A DNA stretch of 64,000 bases from SYAN01 sp964406345 (GTDB lineage: Bacteria > Actinomycetota > Actinomycetes > Nanopelagicales > Nanopelagicaceae), in assembly GCA_964406345.1 (NCBI GenBank), contig CAYORK010000001.1:62001-126000 (forward strand), in the 5' to 3' direction. The translations under genes and the position numbers were made by a program. The first letter of the stretch is position 1. Each line of letters opens with the position of its first letter. Positions 50,989 to 59,395 of the stretch are shown here, one piece after another. The notes beneath the pieces were generated by a model. The model had not been told where the DNA came from. It was given only the letters and a program-made list of their open reading frames with translations, and ran no database searches.

Positions 50989-53900
50989 ACCATTCATCCA
51001 CCTTCGCGCTGTCAGTGGATATTCATTCAAGTTCGGTACCGCATCACCAGATGATCTGATCGCCACGGCAGCGCGATATGGGATGCCAGCGCTCGCTCTC
51101 GCTGATCGAGACACTCTCGCTGGGACGATCCGATTCGCCAAAGCTGCTTCAAGATCTGGCATAACACCGATCATCGGTATCTCACTGAGGTTCTTGAACG
51201 ATAGGAATCGCGTCACTCTCCTTGCTCGCTCCGGCGGTGGTTATCCTGCTTTGGTCCAACTTCTTACCTATATCAACACTCACAGTAGCGCTATCGGCGA
51301 TACCCAGAGTCATACCCAAAAGCGAAAGCCCCTCCTGACGCAGGAGATATTGATCGAGAAGAGCGAACTCACCAAGGAGTTGATACTCCTTCACGGGCCC
51401 GACTCCTTCCTCCAAGAGAGCATCTGGAATCGAAGGCGGGAACTCGCTCTCAACCATCATCGATCGCTCGAATCGCTCTTCGCGGAACAGGTGGTCGAAT
51501 GCGTCTCGCATCTTGCCTCCCTTGGCCCGCGGTCGACCGCCTTCGCTGCTCGCTCCCTCTCTTTTGCACGGGAGGAGGGGCTTACCGCGGTCGTAAGCAA
51601 TGAGATCAGGATGCTCGCTCGCGAGGATGCACCGATCGCTGATGTCCTCGATGCCGCACGCCATCTCTCGCCTTTACATGAGAAGAACGTCAAGCGGATG
51701 AATGCAGAGGCGTTCTTCAAGTCCACCGGTGAGATGGATGAGGTGATCCGAGATATCGCTCGCATGGCAGGTGAGCGCAGTGGTGGGAGATTGCTTCGTG
51801 ATACCAGGGCCTTGGCAGAACGCGCGATGCTCTCACCAGAGCGTGACATCGGCCTTGGCGAGATCCATCTGCCAGAGCCGGAGATGGTCGGTGCGCGGGA
51901 TGAGCGAGAGATGATCCAGATCTTCCAAGATCGAAATCTCGCAGGGCTCAATCGCCGTTATGGGGACCTTCCATCGTCGAGATACGAGAGTGCGTTGCAA
52001 CGGATGCGCGAGGAACTCGATGTCATCCGGATCCTTGGCTTCGAGTCCTACTTCCTCACCGTCGCCGATATCACCGAGGCGAGTCGGAAGTTAGGGATCC
52101 GCGTCGCAGCGCGGGGCAGTGGCGCCGGCTCCTTGGTCTGTCATCTCCTGGGGATCAGCGCGATCGATCCGCTGGAACATGGTCTGATCATGGAGCGATT
52201 CTGTTCGCCACTGCGACGAGAGTTGCCGGATATCGACATCGATGTGGAGTCGGCGCGAAGACTCGAGATCTATGACTTGGTCCATGAGAGATATGGCAAT
52301 CAGGTCGCGACCGTCGCGATGGTGGAGCGTTACCGAGCGAGACAAGCGATCCGAGATGTGGGGATGGCACTCGCAATATCGCCCACCGAGATCGAGATTT
52401 TGGCGAAATCGATGCCACATATCCGCGCCGGCAGGATCTCGGAAGTCATGGCAAGACTTCCGGAGTTACGTTCACTGGAGCACTCACGTTCCAACTCATC
52501 GCTCCTTGCCATGGCGATCGGTCTGGCAGAGAGATTGGACTCATTGCCACGCAATCTTGCGATGCATCCTTGCGCTATCGCGCTATCCGATAAGGCCTTT
52601 CGGACCAGGGCACCGTTAGAGATCAATGCCAGCGGTTATCCGATGATTCAATTCGATAAGGATGATGTCGAGGAGATCGGCTTGTTGAAACTCGACATCC
52701 TGGGCGTGAGAATGCAATCGGCACTCGCTTACACGATCAACGAGATCAAAAGAGTGGATGAGAGTGAGATCGACCTGGATCGGATTCCACTCGATGATAA
52801 GAAGACCTTCGAATTGATCCAATCGACGAAGACCCTCGGTCTCTTCCAGATCGAGAGTCCAGGACAACGGGAGTTGGTAGGCAAATTCACGCCATCATCG
52901 TTTAACGATCTGATCATCGATATCTCACTCTTTCGCCCTGGGCCGGTCAAGAGCGACATGATCTCTCCCTTCCTCAATGCCCGACATGGTCACGCTCCTT
53001 CGAAGATGATCCATCCTGATCTCGAACCGATCCTCTCCGAGACCGAAGGAGTGGTGGTCTTCCACGAGCAGGTGATTCGAATCATCGCGACGATGACGGG
53101 TGCATCGCTAGCAGAAGGTGATGAGAGGCGAAGAGAACTGGGCAGCCCTGAAGGCCAACAACGAGTCTGTGACTGGTTCTATCCCACCGCACTCGCTCGC
53201 GGATATCCGCGGAATGTGGTCGATGAGATCTGGGAGGTGTTGCGCGCTTTCGCTTCCTTCGGTTTCTGTAAGGCACATGCCGCTGCTTTCGCACTCCCTA
53301 CCTATCAATCCGCTTGGCTCAAGACTCATCACCCTGCGCATTTCTTCGCAGGTCTGCTGACCCATGACCCAGGGATGTATCCGAAGAGATTGATCCTGGA
53401 CGAGGTACGGCAGTGGGGGATCGCGATCAAAGGGCTCGATGTCAACAACTCTGATTCGGGGTATCGAGTGTCACGAATCGATGAGAGTGATGAAGGAAAG
53501 TACGCAATCTCTCTGGCCCTCAGCGAAGTTCAAGGGATCAGCGAAGAGGAGATCGAAAGCATCATTACCAATCGTCCATACAGTGATTTGAACGACTTCG
53601 TCTATCGCTCTGGCGCGAGCCAGCCGATCACAGAGGCGTTGATCCTCCTCGGTGGGTTCACCAGTATCTATGGCGAACAAGTCAATCGACGCGATCTCTT
53701 GCTTCATCTCGGTGATATCCATCGTCTTGCACGCGGTAGTGAGCAGAGACCCAGCGCTGGTCAATTCACCCTCGGTTTCAAGGCAGAGTTCGTCGAGAGC
53801 GGGTTGCCACAGTTGAGTAAGAGCGAGAAGGTGAAGCTGGAACTCGATCACCTCGGGATGGATGTCTCACATCACCTCATCGAGTTCTACGCAGATTTCC

Positions 53901-54241
53901 TCAACCATATTGGCGCAGTGAAGTCATCCGAGTTGTTATCACTGCGCTCCAATTCTGAGGTACTGGTAGCTGGAGTGAAGGTGGCGTTACAGACACCACC
54001 GATCCGATCTGGAAAGCGCGTGATCTTCTTGACGCTCAGTGACGGTCATGGCTGTAGCGACATCACCTTCTTCGAGGATGTGCAGTCAGAGGCAGCGGAA
54101 TTGCTCTATTCCAGCTCACTCCTCTTGGTTAGAGCAGTGACGAGAAGGACCGGTGCACGCGGGATATCGCTACGTGCCATCAAAGCATGGGATCTCGCGC
54201 TCTCGTATGAAAGGTGGCGTAGCGTTGCGGTCTGTGAGTGA
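50978..54241 (+). CDS. dnaE2: Error-prone DNA polymerase III alpha subunit, DnaE2 type
   Basis: A 1087-residue C-family polymerase. Palm segments are AARGSGAGSLVCHLLGIS and LPDIDIDVES with the catalytic Asp pair, then VATVAMVERYRARQAIRDVG; LGLFQIESPGQRELV and GFCKAHAAAFALPTYQSAWL are equally diagnostic. The C-terminus has an OB-fold (VLVAGVKVALQT...). The N-terminal PHP domain looks degenerate: the HxH motif reads HLR and the DHD motif reads DRD, so metal-dependent activity there is probably lost, in keeping with an error-prone enzyme. It is SOS-controlled through the upstream LexA box and is coupled to dinB by an 8-bp overlap. Confidence 0.95.
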   Translation: MSHEPFIHLRAVSGYSFKFGTASPDDLIATAARYGMPALALADRDTLAGTIRFAKAASRSGITPIIGISLRFLNDRNRVTLLARSGGGYPALVQLLTYINTHSSAIGDTQSHTQKRKPLLTQEILIEKSELTKELILLHGPDSFLQESIWNRRRELALNHHRSLESLFAEQVVECVSHLASLGPRSTAFAARSLSFAREEGLTAVVSNEIRMLAREDAPIADVLDAARHLSPLHEKNVKRMNAEAFFKSTGEMDEVIRDIARMAGERSGGRLLRDTRALAERAMLSPERDIGLGEIHLPEPEMVGARDEREMIQIFQDRNLAGLNRRYGDLPSSRYESALQRMREELDVIRILGFESYFLTVADITEASRKLGIRVAARGSGAGSLVCHLLGISAIDPLEHGLIMERFCSPLRRELPDIDIDVESARRLEIYDLVHERYGNQVATVAMVERYRARQAIRDVGMALAISPTEIEILAKSMPHIRAGRISEVMARLPELRSLEHSRSNSSLLAMAIGLAERLDSLPRNLAMHPCAIALSDKAFRTRAPLEINASGYPMIQFDKDDVEEIGLLKLDILGVRMQSALAYTINEIKRVDESEIDLDRIPLDDKKTFELIQSTKTLGLFQIESPGQRELVGKFTPSSFNDLIIDISLFRPGPVKSDMISPFLNARHGHAPSKMIHPDLEPILSETEGVVVFHEQVIRIIATMTGASLAEGDERRRELGSPEGQQRVCDWFYPTALARGYPRNVVDEIWEVLRAFASFGFCKAHAAAFALPTYQSAWLKTHHPAHFFAGLLTHDPGMYPKRLILDEVRQWGIAIKGLDVNNSDSGYRVSRIDESDEGKYAISLALSEVQGISEEEIESIITNRPYSDLNDFVYRSGASQPITEALILLGGFTSIYGEQVNRRDLLLHLGDIHRLARGSEQRPSAGQFTLGFKAEFVESGLPQLSKSEKVKLELDHLGMDVSHHLIEFYADFLNHIGAVKSSELLSLRSNSEVLVAGVKVALQTPPIRSGKRVIFLTLSDGHGCSDITFFEDVQSEAAELLYSSSLLLVRAVTRRTGARGISLRAIKAWDLALSYERWRSVAVCE

Positions 54242-55433
54242 GAGGCCCGTGATCCTCCATGTCGACATGGATGCCTTCTTCGCATCCGTCGCAGAACTCG
54301 ACCATCCGCAGTACAGAGGAAAGCCCCTTGTCGTCGGTGCAGGTGCGCGCGGGGTAGTGCTCTCTGCCAACTACCCGGCACGAAAGTTCGGGATCCGTGC
54401 CGCAATGCCAGTAGCAAAGGCGCAACGGATGGCGCCCAGTGCGATCTTCTTGCCACCCGACCATGCTCGCTACAGCGAAGTCTCTGACTCCATCATGGAG
54501 ATCTTCCATCGCTTCACGCCCAAGGTCGAGCCTCTCTCACTCGATGAAGCCTTTCTTGATGTCACTGGGTCACAACGTCTCTTCGGTACCGGCCAAGAGA
54601 TCGCAGCTCGCATCCGCCAGGAGGTCGAGAGTGAGCAGGGCATCACTTGTTCGGTAGGTATCGCGACGACGAAGTTCATCGCCAAGCTCGCATCGGGAAA
54701 GTGCAAACCTAATGGGATGCTCGAAGTCGACGGAGAGAAGGTCTTGGAATTCCTCCATCCGCTTCCGGTTGGAGATATCTGGGGCGTTGGACCGAAGACG
54801 AACGAGGTACTGCTGAACTTAGGCCTTCGCACCGTGGCTGATATCGCGACGACGCCGCTGGGCACGCTCCAGCGTGCTCTTGGTGAGGCCTCGGGCAGTG
54901 CCATCTACGAATTGGCCTGGGGTAGGGATCACCGTGAGGTGATCAGTGATGAGTCCGAGAAGAGCATCTCTGCGGCAGAGACTTTCGCTTATGACTTGGA
55001 AGAGAGCGAAGAGATACTCACTGAGTTGATGCGATTGACTGAACGGGCTACCTATCGTTTACGTCGTGCCGGATTGAGGGCAGGGACGATCTCGATCAAA
55101 GTGCGGTTCGCAGATTTCAAGACCATCACTCGCTCGAAGAGCATCGCGAATCCCGTCGATGGAATCGTCGAGACATTCGCTGTCGCGAAACAACTCTTCC
55201 TAGCGCTCCGGCTCTCCGGTGTCCGGATCAGGTTGATCGGGATCTCACTTGAAGGATTGATCTCGGCGGAGTCCGCTCCAGAGCAGTTGGAGTTGGGGGC
55301 GAGAACGAGAGGGTGGCGTGAGGCAGTCTCCGCAGTCGACCAGGCCCTTGCTCGTTTCGGTAAAGGCTCCGTTCGACCGGCGCGATTGGTGGAACCCGAG
55401 GAAGACTCAGGGGATTCTGAACCTAGGGCGTAG
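54234..55433 (+). CDS. dinB: Y-family DNA polymerase IV
   Basis: A 399-residue translesion polymerase. Catalytic carboxylates are intact in VDMDAFFASV near residue 12 and SLDEAFLDVT near 107; VGIATTKFIAKLASGKCKPNG and the helix-hairpin-helix GVGPKTNEVLLNLGL follow, then the little-finger domain. In many actinobacterial dnaE2 operons this position is held by ImuB, which lacks active-site residues; here the protein is a complete DinB. The GTG at 54234 overlaps the dnaE2 stop; ATG 54207 is an alternative. Confidence 0.93.
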   Translation: MSERPVILHVDMDAFFASVAELDHPQYRGKPLVVGAGARGVVLSANYPARKFGIRAAMPVAKAQRMAPSAIFLPPDHARYSEVSDSIMEIFHRFTPKVEPLSLDEAFLDVTGSQRLFGTGQEIAARIRQEVESEQGITCSVGIATTKFIAKLASGKCKPNGMLEVDGEKVLEFLHPLPVGDIWGVGPKTNEVLLNLGLRTVADIATTPLGTLQRALGEASGSAIYELAWGRDHREVISDESEKSISAAETFAYDLEESEEILTELMRLTERATYRLRRAGLRAGTISIKVRFADFKTITRSKSIANPVDGIVETFAVAKQLFLALRLSGVRIRLIGISLEGLISAESAPEQLELGARTRGWREAVSAVDQALARFGKGSVRPARLVEPEEDSGDSEPRA

Positions 55434-55465
55434 AAATCGACATGACTGCCCCGCTTGAGAGGGAC

Positions 55466-55471
55466 TACTCT
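55466..55471 (+). promoter_or_regulatory. Leaderless-type -10 element of the DUF3040 gene
   Basis: TACTCT is 6 nt before the ATG at 55478. This supports the shorter start over an in-frame ATG at 55442. Confidence 0.55.
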
Positions 55472-55477
55472 GTCGCT

Positions 55478-55840
55478 ATGCCTCTTTCCGATGAAGAGAA
55501 ACGCCTTCTGGCCGAGATGGAGGCTGCGCTCGCAGTCGATGACCCGAAGTTGGTCTCAACCCTCTCGGGTAAGGCTCGCACGCCGAAGAAGAATCGGATG
55601 TTCGCTGGCATCGCACTCTTCTTCACCGGTATCGCCACTCTCCTCGGGGGCTTGATCTCTCAGACCGTCCCGGTTGGAATCGTTGGCTTCGTATTTGCGC
55701 TGGTAGGACTCGTACTCATCATCTCGAATTTGGCCGGCAAGGGTGAGGTTGGCGTGAAGCAAGTCCGACCCAAGCAGAAGCCGAAGTGGAGCGCTACCTT
55801 GGAAGAACGCTGGGAGCGTCGTCAGCAGGAGAACGAGTAA
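55478..55840 (+). CDS. DUF3040 membrane protein
   Basis: A 120-residue protein starting MPLSDEEKRLLAEMEAAL, the conserved N-terminus of the actinobacterial DUF3040 family, followed by two transmembrane helices (GIALFFTGIATLLGGLI and GIVGFVFALVGLVLIISNL) and a basic, charged tail. Function is unknown; the family usually sits just upstream of mraZ, here separated from it by the ABC-2 exporter genes. The 3' end abuts the convergent permease gene. Confidence 0.9.
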   Translation: MPLSDEEKRLLAEMEAALAVDDPKLVSTLSGKARTPKKNRMFAGIALFFTGIATLLGGLISQTVPVGIVGFVFALVGLVLIISNLAGKGEVGVKQVRPKQKPKWSATLEERWERRQQENE

Positions 55841-56671
55841 TCACTTCATAAAGAGCGCGGTCAGGCGCTTCGTAGTCAGAGTCGTTCCGATCAAAATCAT
55901 CACCATGAAGTAGAGCACGTGAGTCAACAGTCCCAGCGATACGTTGCCCAGCATCAATCCACGAACCAATTCGATCGCATGCCAGAGCGGTAGCGCTTGG
56001 ATCACGCTCTGGATCCATTCCGGAAAGACGGTGATCGGGTAGAAGGAACCAGAGAAGAGGAACATCGGCAGAAGCACGACATTGATCAGGTCCATCTGTT
56101 GGTAGGTCTTCATATAGGAGGTAATTGCCATTCCAATAGCCGAGAAGGCGAAAGCGATGATCACCGCCGCCGGGATCGCGGCGATCGCCCACCAGCTTGT
56201 GACCAATCCGAGCGGTGTCACGATGGCCATGAATCCGATGGAATAGATCAGACCTCGAACGAGAGCCCAGATGATCTCGCCAAGTGCGACATCGAGCGTG
56301 CCGAGCGAGGTGGCCAGCATTGATTGATAGAGACGGCCGTGTTTGATCTTGAAGAAGACATTCCAGGTCGAGTCATAGATGGCGCCATTCATTGCGCTCG
56401 TCGCCAAGAGGCCGGGTGCGATGTACATCGCGTAGGTGATCTCAGGCCCTTGTCCCGGTGCGACCGTGCCGATCAACTCTCCGATTCCATATCCGAATGC
56501 GAAGAGAAAGAGGACAGGCTCGACGAAGCCGGTGAGAACGACGATCCAATTCGAAGACTTGAAGGCGATGATGCTTCGCTCGATCACAGCGCCGGTGCGT
56601 CCCGCGAAGTACTGCTCACCACGCTTACCTACGCGACGCTGAGCGATGGCGACTGCGGAATCGATGATCAC
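55841..56671 (-). CDS. ABC-2 type exporter permease
   Basis: A 276-residue membrane protein with six helices and the ABC-2 permease layout (SNWIVVLTGFVEPVLFLFAFG; FKIKHGRLYQSMLATSL; MFLFSGSFYPITVFPEWIQ; LPLWHAIELVRGLMLG). It resembles NodJ/DrrB-type permeases for lipid-linked or hydrophobic substrates. Its start overlaps the other permease gene by 4 bp. It is the third gene of a minus-strand ATPase-permease-permease operon. Confidence 0.88.
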   Translation of the reverse strand: MIIDSAVAIAQRRVGKRGEQYFAGRTGAVIERSIIAFKSSNWIVVLTGFVEPVLFLFAFGYGIGELIGTVAPGQGPEITYAMYIAPGLLATSAMNGAIYDSTWNVFFKIKHGRLYQSMLATSLGTLDVALGEIIWALVRGLIYSIGFMAIVTPLGLVTSWWAIAAIPAAVIIAFAFSAIGMAITSYMKTYQQMDLINVVLLPMFLFSGSFYPITVFPEWIQSVIQALPLWHAIELVRGLMLGNVSLGLLTHVLYFMVMILIGTTLTTKRLTALFMK

Positions 56672-57543
56672 TTCGCCAACCTCCGCTCAAAGTTCTTGAA
56701 AGCCCATAGAAGTCCTACGACGAGAAGTGCCAGCATCACCGCGATGTGAACGAAGACGAGATGTGTTGGCAGGGCGTAGTCATAGGTGAGGAAGCGACCG
56801 AGTTCGGTTGCGTGCCAGAGTGGCGAAATCCAGCCGATGGGTTGCAAGAAGATGGGCATCGTCGATAGCGGATAGAAGGTTCCTGAGAAGAGGAACATCG
56901 GCATGATGATGAGACGGTTGATTACGGTAAGGAAGAGATCCTCATTGTCCACATAGGAGACGAAGCCGAGCATCAGCGCTCCGAATCCTGCTCCGGCAAG
57001 GATCGCAACTGGAATGGCCATCCAGGATGTCGGAGAGTCGAGTGCTCCGAAGAGATAGAGCAAGAGCCAGTAGCAAGTCACGGCGAAGACCGTTCGAACC
57101 ATGGCGGCGAGGAACACTCCCGTGGCGATCTGACGAGGTGAGAGTGGAGTCGAGTTCATGGCGAAGTAAGTCTTTTGCCATTTGAAGCCATCGAGAGATG
57201 GGAAGACCACCTCATCCATTGCACCAGTGATTGCAGTCGTGGCGAGAAGTGCTGGCGCGATGAAGGTTAGGTAGGGGACTCCGCCGACGCCTTCGCTTCC
57301 AAGGTTCTGATCGACTAGTGCTCCGATGCCGATTCCGACTGAGACGAGATAGAGCATGGGGTTGGCGAGTGCTTCGAAGGCGATGACCCAGAAGAACTTC
57401 CACATGTTGCGGATGCGAGCTTCAGTGACAGAGAGCGCGCCTTGGCGAGAGATTCTCTTGATGTTGACCAATCGGAGGGACCCGACTCGCTCGCTCTCGA
57501 CTTTCGTCGCACCGGTGTGCATCTTTGCCATCTTGGACATCAA
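56668..57543 (-). CDS. ABC-2 type exporter permease
   Basis: A 291-residue paralogue of the neighbouring permease: RNMWKFFWVIAFEALANPMLY, WQKTYFAMNSTPLSPRQIA, MFLFSGTFYPLSTMPIFLQ and ISPLWHATELGRFL. Two distinct permeases suggest a heterodimeric channel. The N-terminal 40 residues are hydrophilic, and several in-frame Met codons make the exact start uncertain. It overlaps the ATPase gene by 4 bp. Confidence 0.87.
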   Translation of the reverse strand: MMSKMAKMHTGATKVESERVGSLRLVNIKRISRQGALSVTEARIRNMWKFFWVIAFEALANPMLYLVSVGIGIGALVDQNLGSEGVGGVPYLTFIAPALLATTAITGAMDEVVFPSLDGFKWQKTYFAMNSTPLSPRQIATGVFLAAMVRTVFAVTCYWLLLYLFGALDSPTSWMAIPVAILAGAGFGALMLGFVSYVDNEDLFLTVINRLIIMPMFLFSGTFYPLSTMPIFLQPIGWISPLWHATELGRFLTYDYALPTHLVFVHIAVMLALLVVGLLWAFKNFERRLAK

Positions 57544-58502
57544 TCCACGAGAGAGCGACCGGTCAGTCGCAAGAAGACATCTTCGAGGGAGGATCGACGG
57601 ACGAGCGAAGTCAAAGGGTGTAGACCCTTCTTGTAGACCTGCTCAAGGATCTCCTCTCCATCCTCGCCGTACATCAAAATGCGGTCCGGGAGTACTTCTA
57701 TTCGTTCACAAAGCGCGGTCAACTGGTCCGAAAGTGTTTGGTTCCTTTCGGAGCCGAATCGAACCTCCAACACCTCTTTGGTGGAGTAGATCCGGATGAG
57801 TTCCTGTGGCGAAGCCTCCGCCATGATCTTTCCCTTATCCATGACGATGAGGCGATCACAGAGTTGCTCAGCTTCGTCCATGTAATGGGTCGTGATGAGG
57901 AGTGTGACGCCCAATTCTTTGAGTCGGAAGAGACGATCCCAGAGGATATGACGCGCCTGTGGGTCGAGCCCAGTCGTCGGCTCATCGAGCATGAGGATCT
58001 CGGGTTCGCTGACGAGAGAACGTGCGATGGTCAATCGCCGTTTCATTCCACCACTGAGCGCCTCCACTTTGGTGTTGCGCTTCTCCTCCAACTGCGCGAA
58101 CTCCAAGAGTTCCTCGATCTTCTTGCGGATGAATGGGCGTGAGAGGCCGAAGTAACGTCCATAGATGTAGAGGTTCTCCTCGACCGTGATCTGGGTGTCG
58201 AGGTTGTCCGTCTGTGGGACCACGCCGAGGTGAGCGCGGATTTCTGGACCGTGGAGATCAGGGTCCTTACCGAGGATCGTGATCTCGCCCCCGGTTCGCT
58301 GTGAGGTGGCAGCGATGATCCGCATGGTGCTCGACTTGCCCGCGCCGTTGGGGCCGAGGAATCCGAAGGACTCTCCCTTTCGCACTTCGAAGTCGATCCC
58401 AGCAACCGCCTCAAAGTCCCCGTAGCGCTTGATCAGACCCTTGGCGGTGATGAGAGGGGTGCCATTCGGGGTTTGCGAGATCTCTGAAGTTCTGGTGGAC
58501 AT
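57540..58502 (-). CDS. ABC-2 type exporter ATP-binding subunit (DrrA/NodI-like)
   Basis: A 320-residue ATPase: Walker A FLGPNGAGKSSTMRII, Q-loop VPQTDN, signature ALSGGMKRRLTIARSL, Walker B ILMLDEPTTGLDPQA and the H-loop TTHYMDEAEQLCDR, with a C-terminal extension typical of DrrA-type exporters. It heads the exporter operon and is divergent from mraZ across a G-rich region. The substrate is unknown; nearness to the cell-wall cluster is suggestive only. Confidence 0.92.
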   Translation of the reverse strand: MSTRTSEISQTPNGTPLITAKGLIKRYGDFEAVAGIDFEVRKGESFGFLGPNGAGKSSTMRIIAATSQRTGGEITILGKDPDLHGPEIRAHLGVVPQTDNLDTQITVEENLYIYGRYFGLSRPFIRKKIEELLEFAQLEEKRNTKVEALSGGMKRRLTIARSLVSEPEILMLDEPTTGLDPQARHILWDRLFRLKELGVTLLITTHYMDEAEQLCDRLIVMDKGKIMAEASPQELIRIYSTKEVLEVRFGSERNQTLSDQLTALCERIEVLPDRILMYGEDGEEILEQVYKKGLHPLTSLVRRSSLEDVFLRLTGRSLVD

Positions 58503-58542
58503 AGGCGGACGAGCCTAGCCATCACGGATAGCGCTCGCCTCG

Positions 58543-58568
58543 GTGGGGAGGGGTGGGGGGTACGGGGG
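58543..58568 (+). other. G-quadruplex-forming motif upstream of mraZ
   Basis: The plus strand has four G runs of four to six separated by 1, 1 and 3 nt (58545-58548, 58550-58553, 58555-58560, 58564-58568). This satisfies the intramolecular G-quadruplex pattern with very short loops. It sits between the ABC exporter start and the mraZ promoter. Confidence 0.65.
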
Positions 58569-58624
58569 AAATAAGTGGCGATAGGTGGTTGAAAAGGGAG
58601 GAAAAGGGAGTAAAGTGGGGAATA
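58565..58624 (+). promoter_or_regulatory. Six 10-bp direct repeats (MraZ boxes) around the mraZ promoter
   Basis: Units begin at 58565, 58575, 58585, 58595, 58605 and 58615, each with a leading GGG or GTGG followed by an A-rich half: ggggaaataa, gtggcgatag, gtggttgaaa, agggaggaaa, agggagtaaa, gtggggaata. Ten-bp spacing of a TGGGN-like core is the known form of MraZ operators. A promoter, -35 TTGAAA (58589-58594), 16-bp spacer, -10 TAAAGT (58611-58616), lies inside the array, so MraZ should repress its own operon. Confidence 0.8.
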
Positions 58625-58674
58625 GAGCGAGACGGGGGTCTTGCTCAAGAAGTAAAGAAACAAGGGGAAAACCA

Positions 58675-59106
58675 GTGTTTTTAGGGACTCACGAACCTCG
58701 ACTCGATGAGAAGGGTCGATTGATTCTCCCCGCAAAGTTCCGTGAACCCCTTGCCCCAGGACTCGTCATAACCAAGGGCCAAGAGCGTTGCCTCTATGTC
58801 TTTCCGGCCGATGAGTTCGCCCGAATCACCGAGCAGCTTCGCCAAACCCCACTCACCGCCAAGAGCGCTCGCGACTACATGCGAGTGATGTTCGCCGGCG
58901 CCCACGACGAGATTCCAGACAAACAGGGTCGCGTGACCATCCCAAACGGGTTGCGTGATTACGCCTCACTGACGAAGGAGTGCGTGGTCATCGGTGCCAA
59001 TACCCGCGTCGAGATCTGGGATGCGAAGTCGTGGCAGAGCTATCTCGCTGACCGCGAAGGAGATTTTGCAAACGTCTCGGAGGAGATCTTTCCAGGTCTC
59101 TTCTGA
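58675..59106 (+). CDS. mraZ: Transcriptional regulator / cell-division protein MraZ
   Basis: A 143-residue protein made of two SpoVT/AbrB-like DNA-binding halves: [21 protein letters not shown] at the N-terminus and [20 protein letters not shown] in the second half. MraZ forms ring oligomers and represses the division and cell-wall operon. The GTG start has AAGGGG 7 nt upstream and gives the exact usual length; the longer open frame would translate the operator repeats. Confidence 0.95.
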   Translation: MFLGTHEPRLDEKGRLILPAKFREPLAPGLVITKGQERCLYVFPADEFARITEQLRQTPLTAKSARDYMRVMFAGAHDEIPDKQGRVTIPNGLRDYASLTKECVVIGANTRVEIWDAKSWQSYLADREGDFANVSEEIFPGLF

Positions 59107-59395
59107 GGGAACCAATTCCAGAAGTACAACTACATAGCGATGAAGTGAGCAGGGCCGTTCTGGCCACTGTCGACCTTCACAGAATCGGCACTGCTTCCCC
59201 GGTGCCGATTTACCCCCCCCATCCGTCGGCCGACAGTGACCAGAGCGTCTCTTCAACTCCATCGCAACCTGAATTCGGGATTCGAATCCTTGATTCAAAA
59301 GACTTGATCCAACAGAAGTGTGAAGCGCCAGAGATAGAGCAACACAAGAGATAGAGCAACACAAGTGATAGAGCAGCAGGAGAGAGGTGGGGAAG
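59107..59395 (+). promoter_or_regulatory. Structured leader between mraZ and rsmH
   Basis: These 289 bp hold no gene. They contain a large nested stem-loop: outer arms 59161-59174 and 59229-59242 (12 of 14 pairs), inner arms aatcggcac (59183-59191) and gtgccgatt (59202-59210, 9 of 9 pairs). Further on is a 17-bp tandem repeat and then the rsmH Shine-Dalgarno (gaggtgggg). A conserved mraW RNA motif has been described in this place in Actinobacteria; whether this is a member needs a covariance search. Confidence 0.6.
59331..59380 (+). repeat. 17-bp tandem repeat before rsmH
   Basis: gagatagagcaacacaa occurs exactly at 59331-59347 and 59348-59364, followed by a diverged third copy (gtgatagagcagcagga, 59365-59381). 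It lies 15 bp before the rsmH start and in part overlaps its ribosome-binding region. Confidence 0.85.

Noticed and set aside
58585..58674. An N-terminal extension of MraZ through the G-rich repeats
   Set aside because: It would translate the promoter and operator; the GTG at 58675 has a Shine-Dalgarno and yields the standard 143 residues.
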